Positions 52,058 through 59,637 of a stretch of 64,000 nucleotides of DNA are shown here, piece by piece. Where the stretch lies: assembly GCA_002314145.1 (NCBI GenBank), contig DCCG01000041.1:1-64000 (forward strand), given 5' to 3'. How positions within the stretch are numbered: the first letter of the stretch is position 1; every line of letters begins with the position of its first letter. Origin of the DNA: Thalassolituus sp. UBA1087 (GTDB taxonomy: Bacteria > Pseudomonadota > Gammaproteobacteria > Pseudomonadales > Oceanobacteraceae). The translations under genes were made by a program, and so were the position numbers. The notes below the pieces were generated by a model. It saw nothing but the letters and a program-made list of their open reading frames with translations, did no database searches and had not been told where the DNA came from.

Positions 52058-53536
52058 TTATTTCAACTTTAACGTCGACAGGGTGCGTTCACGGATGCTT
52101 AACAGCAACGCTTCATTGGTGGTCAGGTCTTCGCCATAAGAAGGGATAATTTCCTTCAGGGTTTCTGCCCAACCATTTTTCATGCTTTCCGGGAAGCAGC
52201 GTTCAAGTACTTCCAGCATGGCTTTGGCAGCTACGGATGCACCGGGGGAGGCGCCCAACAGAGCGGCCAGAGTACCATCTTTGGCGGCGACCAGTTCGGT
52301 ACCGAATTCCAGCTTGCCTTTGCCTTTTTCGTCTTTCTTGATTACCTGTACGCGCTGACCGGCTTCGGCCAGTGTCCAGTCGCTGTCTTTGCAGTTAGGG
52401 AAATACCCACGCAGAGTTTCCACACGATCTGAATGGGATTGCATCACTTCACCGATCAGGTACTTGGTGAGATCCATATTGTGAATGCCCACTGACATCA
52501 TCGGGATCAGATTGGTAGAGCTGACGGATTTCAGCAGATCGAATTTGGAACCGGCTTTCAGGAACTTGGTGGTAAAGCCTGCGTAAGGGCCGAATAACAG
52601 GGCCGGCTCACCGTTAATAATCCGGGTATCCAGATGCGGAACCGACATCGGCGGCGCACCGATAGCAGCCTTACCGTACACTTTGGCGTGATGTTGTTTA
52701 ACAATGTCCGGATCTTTACAGACCAGCCACTGACCGGAAACCGGGAAACCACCATAGCCTTTGGCTTCATCAATATCGGAGGCCTGCAGCAGTGGCAGGG
52801 CACCGCCACCGGCGCCGAGGAAGACAAATCCGGCGTTAAACGTTTTGTTTTTGCCGGTTTTGCGGTCTTCAATGGTGACCGTCCAGCTGCCGTCTTTTTC
52901 GTGTTTAAAGTCTTCTACCTGATGCTCCAGCAGGAGTTCGAAGTTGTCTTTTTCCTGCATGCGGGAGACGAGATGACGGGTCAGGGAACCAAAATCCACG
53001 TCGGCACCATGCAGCACCCGGGTAGCTGCCACTTTTTCTTTCGGGTCACGGCCTGCCATGACCAGCGGCATCCATTCTTTCAGGACTTCCGGGTCATCAC
53101 TGAATTCCATTTCGCGGAACAGGTGATGAGCACTCATTTTCTGGTGGCGCTGGCGCAGAAATTCGACGTTGGCGTCACCCCAGACAAAACTCATGTGAGG
53201 CGTGGAGTTGATGAATCTGGCCGGATCGGGCAAAGCGCCTTTCTCGACCATGTGGCTCCACAGCTGAAGTGATACTTCAAAATTGGCGTTGATGGTCAGG
53301 GCGCGGTCTATGGTGACGTTGCCTTTGTCGTCTTCCGGGGTGTAATTGAGTTCGCAGTAACCTGCGTGACCTGTACCGGCATTATTCCAGCCATCGGTAC
53401 TTTCGTGAGCAACGTGATCGAGACGCTCGACCAGAGTGATGTTGAGTGAAGGGTCCAGCTTGGTAAGCAGTGTGCCGAGTGTGGCACTCATGACCCCGCC
53501 TCCGACAAGGAGCACATCGACCTTTTGTATAGTCAT
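52058..53536 (-). CDS. mqo: Malate:quinone oxidoreductase
   Basis: A 492-residue FAD enzyme that oxidises malate to oxaloacetate and passes electrons to quinone on the inner face of the membrane. The FAD motif is VDVLLVGGGVMSATLGTLLT at the N-terminus. WNNAGTGHAGYCELNYTP, TPHMSFVWG, VSRMQEKDNFELL, FVFLGAGGGALPLLQ and the C-terminal LAALLGASPGASVAAKAML are diagnostic. Length is close to the family value. It is monocistronic and ends at a clear terminator. Confidence 0.97.
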   Translation of the reverse strand: MTIQKVDVLLVGGGVMSATLGTLLTKLDPSLNITLVERLDHVAHESTDGWNNAGTGHAGYCELNYTPEDDKGNVTIDRALTINANFEVSLQLWSHMVEKGALPDPARFINSTPHMSFVWGDANVEFLRQRHQKMSAHHLFREMEFSDDPEVLKEWMPLVMAGRDPKEKVAATRVLHGADVDFGSLTRHLVSRMQEKDNFELLLEHQVEDFKHEKDGSWTVTIEDRKTGKNKTFNAGFVFLGAGGGALPLLQASDIDEAKGYGGFPVSGQWLVCKDPDIVKQHHAKVYGKAAIGAPPMSVPHLDTRIINGEPALLFGPYAGFTTKFLKAGSKFDLLKSVSSTNLIPMMSVGIHNMDLTKYLIGEVMQSHSDRVETLRGYFPNCKDSDWTLAEAGQRVQVIKKDEKGKGKLEFGTELVAAKDGTLAALLGASPGASVAAKAMLEVLERCFPESMKNGWAETLKEIIPSYGEDLTTNEALLLSIRERTLSTLKLK

Positions 53537-54276
53537 CGGGATTTCGCCTTTAAGTCAGAAAATCAAAATCTGCAGGTGCAGGTTCCGCTGGCAGAGGGCT
53601 TGTGGCCCAGAGTTTTTGCAGTACCAGGATATAGTCCTGCTACAGCGGACGACGACCGCTTTATACACAGCTGACAACAACCAGACAACTGATCATGGAG
53701 CGGTTACTACTAATGTATATTTCAGACCTATATGGTCGGACACACAAGTCCGGAACAGACTTTACCGCTGTTCGCTACAGGTTTGAAACCACAATTCTTC
53801 TGTGCTCAGTCCTGGCCGGCTATCCGGAAGAAAGCCTGGGGAGGGACGGGGACTGACGCCGGGATGCCGCAGTGTTTCCCTCTGTCTGTATGCGACTGCG
53901 CCCGCTGACACGGTGAAAGGGTACAGCGCATGCCTGTGTTTGGCAGTGTAGCGGAGAGGGATGCCCACGGCTTGAGTTTATGCCGCGCAAAATACCCGAA
54001 AAGCCGCAGCTGGTCAAACCATGGTACCTGATGTACGGCGAATTCAGGCGGTATTTCAATGGCTTAGAACACTGTTATCGGTTCAGTGCGACAATTTAGT
54101 GAGATATCAGCAATCAAAGTTCCCTGATCGCCTGGCTCAAATTGCGCAATGTGGGCAGTTGGATGAAACCCGCCTGCAGGTTTGCGGTAAACCGTCACGG
54201 CTTTTAAGGTTTTCATAGTTTACTTGTCATCTCGGGTATTAATTAAGTGTGGTCTGCGGACCGCGGGAGCCAACTT
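53537..54276. other. 740-base region without a confident gene
   Basis: This gap between mqo (minus) and an MFS gene (plus) holds the mqo promoter and probably that of the MFS gene. The only coding-like stretch is at 53980-54218, listed separately. Other open frames, such as one at 53820-54059 on the minus strand, are rich in Ser, Arg and His with no protein-like pattern. I see no tRNA, riboswitch or clear terminator. Confidence 0.6.
53980..54218 (+). pseudogene. Possible frameshifted small gene remnant
   Basis: Two overlapping frames look protein-like. From ATG 53980 a 39-codon frame reads MPRKIPEKPQLVKPWYLMYG and goes on EFRRYFNGLEHCYRFSATI before a stop. A second frame, open from 54021 to 54218, continues with protein-like text (RYQQSKFPDRLAQIAQCGQL). 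They would join with a shift near 54095-54105. I do not recognise the family, and chance cannot be excluded. Confidence 0.3.
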
Positions 54277-55554
54277 ATGTTGCCACTGATTATCCCTGTT
54301 ACAGCACTGCTGTGCGGGGCTGCCCTGTTGCTGCTGGGAACCGGACTGCTGAATACTCTGCTGGCGTTGCGGGGTGCGCAGGAAGGATTCTCCGACGGCA
54401 ATATGGGCCTGATAATGTCCGGTTATTTTGTAGGGTTTTTCATCGGTACCTTTCTGGCCCTGCCGCTCATATCCCGCATGGGCCATATACGGGCATTTGC
54501 CTTCTGTGCCGCACTGGTCGCCTGCTCAGTATTACTGCATGTGTTGTTTGTGAATCCCTGGGCCTGGGGCCTGGGGCGGATACTGACCGGCACCGCGCTG
54601 GTCATTCTTTATACCATCATTGAAAGCTGGCTGAATGCCCAGACACCCACCGAACAGCGCGGCCGCGTCTTTGCGGTTTATATGGTGGTTAACCTTGGCG
54701 CGCTGGCGCTGGCGCAGCAGTTTCTGCAGTTCGGTGAGATCGGTGGCTTTGGCTTTTTTGCCGTGGCGTCAATTCTGGTCAGCCTGAGTTTACTGCCGGT
54801 GACCTGGACCCGGGTGTCACAGCCGGAAGTTCAGGATGTGCAGCGCCTGAAACTGAAAACCCTGTTCCGCATCGCCCCGGTCGCGCTTTATGGCGCCCTG
54901 TTATCCGGGCTGGCCATGGGAGCCTTTTGGGGCATGAGTGCGGTTTATGCCGGTCGTATCGGTCTGGATACCGGTGGGGTGGCGATGTTTATGAGCTGCG
55001 GCATCCTTGGCGGTGTAATGCTGCAGTACCCACTTGGGCGCTATTCTGACCATCATGACCGCCGCCGTGTGCTGGCGGTCGCATCTGGTGTTGCTGTGGT
55101 TGCCTCCGGGCTGCTGGCGTTGTTATCGTCCATGGGTAACTGGGTATTACTGGCCATTGCCATATATGGCGGGCTGGCCTTCGCAGTGTATCCGCTGGCG
55201 GTTGCCCATCTGGTGGACCATCTGGAACATAAGGATATACTGGCCGGGGGCAGTGCCCTGTTATTAGTGCACGGTATTGGTGCGGCGATAGGTCCGGCGG
55301 CCTCAGGTTGGCTGATGACGGTAACCGGTCCACAGGCCCTGCCAGCGTACTTTGCGGCGTCATTAGGGGTATTGGCGCTCATCGCGGTGCACTATTTGCA
55401 TAAAGAACGTACAGAATCGCCGGAAAGCCCGGCACCATTCGTTCCTATGGTGCGTACAACACCTACGGTCCTCGAAATGCTGCCGGAAGAAGATGAGTTC
55501 GACTCGTCTGTGGAAGAAACCGGTGACGAGCAGTATCGGGAAAGCAATGGTTAG
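54277..55554 (+). CDS. MFS transporter (YcaD-like)
   Basis: About 425 residues from the ATG at 54277, which has GGGAG seven bases upstream; a GTG at 54247 in frame is weaker. Twelve membrane segments are visible. Marks of this MFS group are GLIMSGYFVGFFIGTFLALP with the following RMGHIRAF loop, IESWLNAQTPTEQRGRVFAV with the YcaD-like signature, and GALLSGLAMGAFWGMSAVYA. The substrate is unknown. The last 45 residues are a cytoplasmic acidic tail. The glucosylglycerol gene follows on the same strand after 196 bases. Confidence 0.88.
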   Translation: MLPLIIPVTALLCGAALLLLGTGLLNTLLALRGAQEGFSDGNMGLIMSGYFVGFFIGTFLALPLISRMGHIRAFAFCAALVACSVLLHVLFVNPWAWGLGRILTGTALVILYTIIESWLNAQTPTEQRGRVFAVYMVVNLGALALAQQFLQFGEIGGFGFFAVASILVSLSLLPVTWTRVSQPEVQDVQRLKLKTLFRIAPVALYGALLSGLAMGAFWGMSAVYAGRIGLDTGGVAMFMSCGILGGVMLQYPLGRYSDHHDRRRVLAVASGVAVVASGLLALLSSMGNWVLLAIAIYGGLAFAVYPLAVAHLVDHLEHKDILAGGSALLLVHGIGAAIGPAASGWLMTVTGPQALPAYFAASLGVLALIAVHYLHKERTESPESPAPFVPMVRTTPTVLEMLPEEDEFDSSVEETGDEQYRESNG

Positions 55555-55750
55555 CATCTGCCGCCATTGGACTGTCCAAGCGTTCTGCTCAGATGTTTAT
55601 GGATAGCTCTGTCGCTGTACACAGTATCACAGTTACTCATAAACCTCTTTCAGCGCAGACGTTGCCCCCAGCGGTCAGTCTCCCGATACGTGAATCAGCC
55701 AGAGCGAAGGCGATGCCTGCTCTGCGTCTAACCCGTAAGGAGAGACTGTT

Positions 55751-58015
55751 ATGTTGTTGGCAACAGATCTTGATGGCACGTTTCTGGATGGAGACACCGA
55801 ACAGCGCCATCAGCTGTATCAACTGATTGCTTCCCACCCCGAGATCCGCCTGGTGTTTGTCACCGGACGGGGTCTTGAATCCGTTATGCCGCTGCTGGCC
55901 GACCCGGCCATCCCCAAACCGGAATACATCATCAGTGACGTCGGCTGTACCATCGCCGACGGAGAAACACTGCAGCCAGTGTATGAAGTGCAGCAGAAAG
56001 TGGAAGACAAATGGCCCGGCGAATACGCCATTGTTGAAGCGCTGGAGCACATTCCCGGGCTGACCCGTCAGGATGTTCCGCAGGAGCGCCGCTGCTCCTA
56101 CTTCTGCAAACCCGAAGATATGACTGATGAAATTTATGAAATCGGTGAACGGCTGAACTGTGATGTCCTGTATTCCGCCAGCTGGTATCTGGACTTTCTG
56201 CCAAAGGACGTTAACAAAGGGTCCACTCTCAGAGCACTGACTGAATACCTGAAAGTCGACGACAAAGATGTGCTGGTGGCCGGCGACACACTGAACGATC
56301 TATCGATGTTCCAGTATGGTTTTAAAGGCGTATGTGTCGGCCGTTCTGAACCCGGGCTGCTCGAAGCCACCGAAGGTCAGGCCATGGTGTACCACGCCGA
56401 AGAACCGGGTTGTGGTGGTATTCTGGAATCCTTCAGTCATTTTGGTTTCTTAGGCGAAGCCGGTATCGAAGCGGAAATCGGAGAGCCGGTGGAACCCGGT
56501 AAATCCGATCTGGTGATCGTGTATCACCGTCTGCCGTATGAAGAGTACGTGGAAAACGGCAAACAGAAACGCCGTAACCCAACGTCGCCCAATGGTATTA
56601 TTCCCACATTAATGAGCTTTTTTGCTGACGGTAAAAAAGGCTCCTGGGTTGCCTGGTCCATCCATGATCCCAAGCTGGGCGCGTTTGAAACCCACACCAC
56701 CGTGGATAAAGAAAAATATCCCAATCTGGTAGCAGCTCGTGTCGGGCTGAGTAAAAAAGAAGTCGATATTTTTTATAAACGCTTTTCCAAAGAAGCGTTC
56801 TGGCCAACCCTGCATACCTTCTGGGAACGTGCCAGTTTCCGTGAAGACCACTGGCAGGTTTTTCTTGAAGTTAACCGCAAGTTTGCTGAACGTGCAGCTG
56901 AGGAAGCAGCGGAAGGTGCGACCATCTGGATTCACGATTATAACCTGTGGATGGTGCCGGCTTATCTGCGCGAAATCCGCCCGGATGTGAAGATTGCCTT
57001 CTTCCATCATACCTACTTCCCATCGGCTGACGTCTTTAACGTACTGCCATGGCGCCGTGATATTGTCGGCAGCCTGCTGCAGTGCGATTACATTGGCTTC
57101 CATATTCCACGTCAGTCAGAAAACTTTGTCGATGTGGCGCGTGGTGTTGCCCCAATGACTGTGCTGAAAAAGGAAAATTGTGCACCGCGTTTCTTAAGCT
57201 ATGGCTGTGCAGTCGGACTGGATGAAATGACCACGGATATCGAAGTGCACGGGCGCCATATCCGGTTGGGAGCGCATCCGGTGGGGCTGGATATCAACCG
57301 TGTTTCCAGTGCGCTGGAAGACAATGATATCCAGCAGCTGATGGCGCAGCTGCGTCAGGAGCTGGCCGGTAAGCGTCTGATTCTGTCGGTAGAACGACTG
57401 GATTACACCAAAGGTATTCTGGAAAAATTAGAAGCCTTCGAACGCCTGCTGGAAGAATATCCGGAGATGCAGGATAAAGTCACCCTGGTGACGGTGTGTG
57501 TTCCGGCGGCGAAAGAAATGACCATTTACAACAAGTTGCAGAACCAGATTGAACAGGCGGTCGGCCGGATTAACGGTAAATTCGCCCGCATCGGCTGGAC
57601 ACCGATTCAGTTCTTCTTCCGTGCTGTGCCGTTTGAACGGCTGGTGGCTTACTATGCAATGGCTGATGTCATGTGGATTACGCCGCTGCGCGATGGTCTG
57701 AACCTGGTTGCCAAAGAATACATCGCGACTCAGGGTATGACAGAAGGCCGGGGTGTTCTGGTGTTATCAGAATTTGCCGGCGCCGCGGCGGAACTGAAAG
57801 GTGCGGTATTGTGTAATCCACATGATCCGTTCGAACTCATGACCAGTTGTCACCATGCATTAACACTGCATGAAGATGAAGCCCGTAACCGCCTGCGTGA
57901 GGCTTACGATATCGTGCGTCACTACGACATCGCATTCTGGGGTAAATGCTTCCTGGAATCAGTGAATGAGACCTACGAGCCGGAGCCGGATGACAGCGTA
58001 GTAAAAATTGCCTGA
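55751..58015 (+). CDS. ggpPS: Bifunctional glucosylglycerol-phosphate phosphatase/synthase
   Basis: A 754-residue fusion. Residues 1-240 are a HAD phosphatase of the sucrose-phosphatase type: LLATDLDGTFLDG (nucleophile Asp), FVTGRG, NKGSTLRAL and VLVAGDTLNDLSMFQYG. Residues 255-745 are a GT20 glycosyltransferase: LVIVYHRLPYEE, WIHDYNLWMVPAYLRE, FFHHTYFPSADVFNVLPWR, LSVERLDYTKGILEKLEAFE and TPLRDGLNLVAKEYIA. The stretch RIGWTPIQFFFRAVPFE is nearer to GgpS than to OtsA. Fused GgpP-GgpS enzymes make the compatible solute glucosylglycerol from ADP-glucose and glycerol-3-phosphate in salt-tolerant bacteria. AAGGAGA precedes the ATG. Confidence 0.9.
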   Translation: MLLATDLDGTFLDGDTEQRHQLYQLIASHPEIRLVFVTGRGLESVMPLLADPAIPKPEYIISDVGCTIADGETLQPVYEVQQKVEDKWPGEYAIVEALEHIPGLTRQDVPQERRCSYFCKPEDMTDEIYEIGERLNCDVLYSASWYLDFLPKDVNKGSTLRALTEYLKVDDKDVLVAGDTLNDLSMFQYGFKGVCVGRSEPGLLEATEGQAMVYHAEEPGCGGILESFSHFGFLGEAGIEAEIGEPVEPGKSDLVIVYHRLPYEEYVENGKQKRRNPTSPNGIIPTLMSFFADGKKGSWVAWSIHDPKLGAFETHTTVDKEKYPNLVAARVGLSKKEVDIFYKRFSKEAFWPTLHTFWERASFREDHWQVFLEVNRKFAERAAEEAAEGATIWIHDYNLWMVPAYLREIRPDVKIAFFHHTYFPSADVFNVLPWRRDIVGSLLQCDYIGFHIPRQSENFVDVARGVAPMTVLKKENCAPRFLSYGCAVGLDEMTTDIEVHGRHIRLGAHPVGLDINRVSSALEDNDIQQLMAQLRQELAGKRLILSVERLDYTKGILEKLEAFERLLEEYPEMQDKVTLVTVCVPAAKEMTIYNKLQNQIEQAVGRINGKFARIGWTPIQFFFRAVPFERLVAYYAMADVMWITPLRDGLNLVAKEYIATQGMTEGRGVLVLSEFAGAAAELKGAVLCNPHDPFELMTSCHHALTLHEDEARNRLREAYDIVRHYDIAFWGKCFLESVNETYEPEPDDSVVKIA

Positions 58016-58041
58016 TTATTAAACAGGCACAGAAGTAAGGT

Positions 58042-58080
58042 AAAAAGCCGGGTGCCGATTACTTCTGCATCCGGCTTTTT
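58042..58080 (+). terminator. Terminator whose loop contains the stop codon of the opposite gene
   Basis: Stem AAAAAGCCGG / CCGGCTTTTT with a 19-base loop, T run on the plus side, 27 bases after the ggpPS stop. The minus-strand Fe-S gene ends at 58059 inside the loop, so the right arm is coding on that strand. Confidence 0.8.
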
Positions 58081-59408
58081 ATATATTCCGCCAGGTGCCA
58101 TGGCTGGCGGCCATCGTAATGCTTAATCTGTTGGCGACAGGAAAAGCCGTTGGCAATAACCTGAGTGTGCGGCTGACTCTGTAACGTCTGCAATAAACCA
58201 TCATGGATCATGGCCCTGCTGTCAGCGGCGTGCTCCCGCTCCAGTCCAAAAGTACCTGCCATGCCACAGCAGCCGGAATCAATCATCTCAAACTGATCAA
58301 CGGCCACCTGCTTTAATACCCGGCGCATGGATTTCATCGCACCGGTAGCTTTCTGATGGCAATGCCCGTGTACCAGACTTTTTCCGGTGGCTTCCGATAG
58401 CTCAATGTTCAGACGTTTCGCTTTGATTTCCTTCGCCAGAAACTCTTCAAACAGCATGACCTGTTTGCTGATTTTTTCCATGTCCTCACCCAAACCTAAA
58501 GCCAGGGCGTCGTCCCGCAGTCCCAGTACGCAGGAGGCTTCCATACCGACGATTATGCGGCCTGCTTCCACATGGGGTAATAACGCATCACGCAAGCGTT
58601 CAGCTTCTGCCCGGGCCCGGTCAATCATGCCCTGGGCCAGGTATGTTCTGCCACAACACAGAGGACGCTTGTCTGTTTCCGACACGGGAGTGGCAAAAAA
58701 TAACGGATAGCCGGCGTGGGTTAACACCTTTATCGCGGCTTCAGCAATCTGCGGATCAAAGTAGCGGGTAAAAGTATCAGTAAATAAAACCACCCCGGGC
58801 AGTTCTGAACCTGAATTAAGTGTTTGCGGCTCAGAAAAGGGTGTTTTAACCGGTACGGGTAGAGGTGATTTTTCATCGATACCAAACAGCGCAGCCGACA
58901 CTTTGGCAATGAAAGGCGAGCGGTTACGCAGGGCGATAACATTACGCAGAAAACCATAATGAAATAACCACTCTGGAGTCGCCGCAAATAAACGTGAACG
59001 CAGAGAGCGTTTTTCCAGCTGATATTTCTGCGCCAGATATTCGGCCTTAATTAACGGCATATCCACATTAGCTTCACATTCACGTTTACAGCCTTTACAA
59101 CTGACACACAGTTCCATTGCCTCTGCTAACGGTGCCGACAGCAGAGGGTGGCTCTCCTGATCTTCAGATAACGCCGCTTTTAATAAACGCACCCGGCCAC
59201 CGGTGGATAAATCCGGATTTTTACTCACCCGGTAACTGGGGCACATTACCTGCTTGCCGTCAGCTTCACACTGACGGCTGTTAATACAGGCAGCAATGGC
59301 TTTGGCGTAGTTACCGCCGTGGGGTGGGATATCGGCATAGGCATCACCCATGCCGGCGTCTTTATAGGCTGACCAGTCGAGGAACTGCTTCATTTTTAAC
59401 TCATACAT
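58059..59408 (-). CDS. Fe-S-binding CCG-domain protein (GlpC/HdrB-like)
   Basis: A 449-residue protein. The N-terminal half has ferredoxin-type Cys clusters (CINSRQCEADGKQVMC and CVSCKGCKRECEANVDMP, about residues 40-125). Two CCG domains follow: PLCCGRTYLAQG in the first, VHGHCHQKATG and IDSGCCGMAGTFG in the second. It resembles the C-terminal half of the large FAD/Fe-S D-lactate or D-2-hydroxyglutarate dehydrogenases (YdiJ type). The FAD half is not present in this or the flanking DNA, so it is either a separate subunit or the partner lies elsewhere. Start ATG 59408; a second in-frame ATG at 59393 is possible. Confidence 0.85.
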   Translation of the reverse strand: MYELKMKQFLDWSAYKDAGMGDAYADIPPHGGNYAKAIAACINSRQCEADGKQVMCPSYRVSKNPDLSTGGRVRLLKAALSEDQESHPLLSAPLAEAMELCVSCKGCKRECEANVDMPLIKAEYLAQKYQLEKRSLRSRLFAATPEWLFHYGFLRNVIALRNRSPFIAKVSAALFGIDEKSPLPVPVKTPFSEPQTLNSGSELPGVVLFTDTFTRYFDPQIAEAAIKVLTHAGYPLFFATPVSETDKRPLCCGRTYLAQGMIDRARAEAERLRDALLPHVEAGRIIVGMEASCVLGLRDDALALGLGEDMEKISKQVMLFEEFLAKEIKAKRLNIELSEATGKSLVHGHCHQKATGAMKSMRRVLKQVAVDQFEMIDSGCCGMAGTFGLEREHAADSRAMIHDGLLQTLQSQPHTQVIANGFSCRQQIKHYDGRQPWHLAEYIKSRMQK

Positions 59409-59637
59409 AATGTGTGGGCTTTATGCGGTATGAGCAAAGGATGAACCAGTTATGTGGCTTCAGAAAGTTTTGCAAAATCAGTGGGTTACGTTTTTATGGG
59501 CAGTGTGCCTGTGTGGGGAAGGCACCGGAATACAGAGAAAGCGGCAGGCATTGTATGGAAGCCGACAGCCACTGGCGCCCATGTACAGCAGGGTGGCCAG
59601 TGGCGTTCTGATCACAATTCCGCTTTAAAACTCTGCA

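Noticed and set aside
53820..54059. Minus-strand open frame in the mqo/MFS gap
   Set aside because: Composition is Ser/Arg/His-rich with no start signal or domain pattern.
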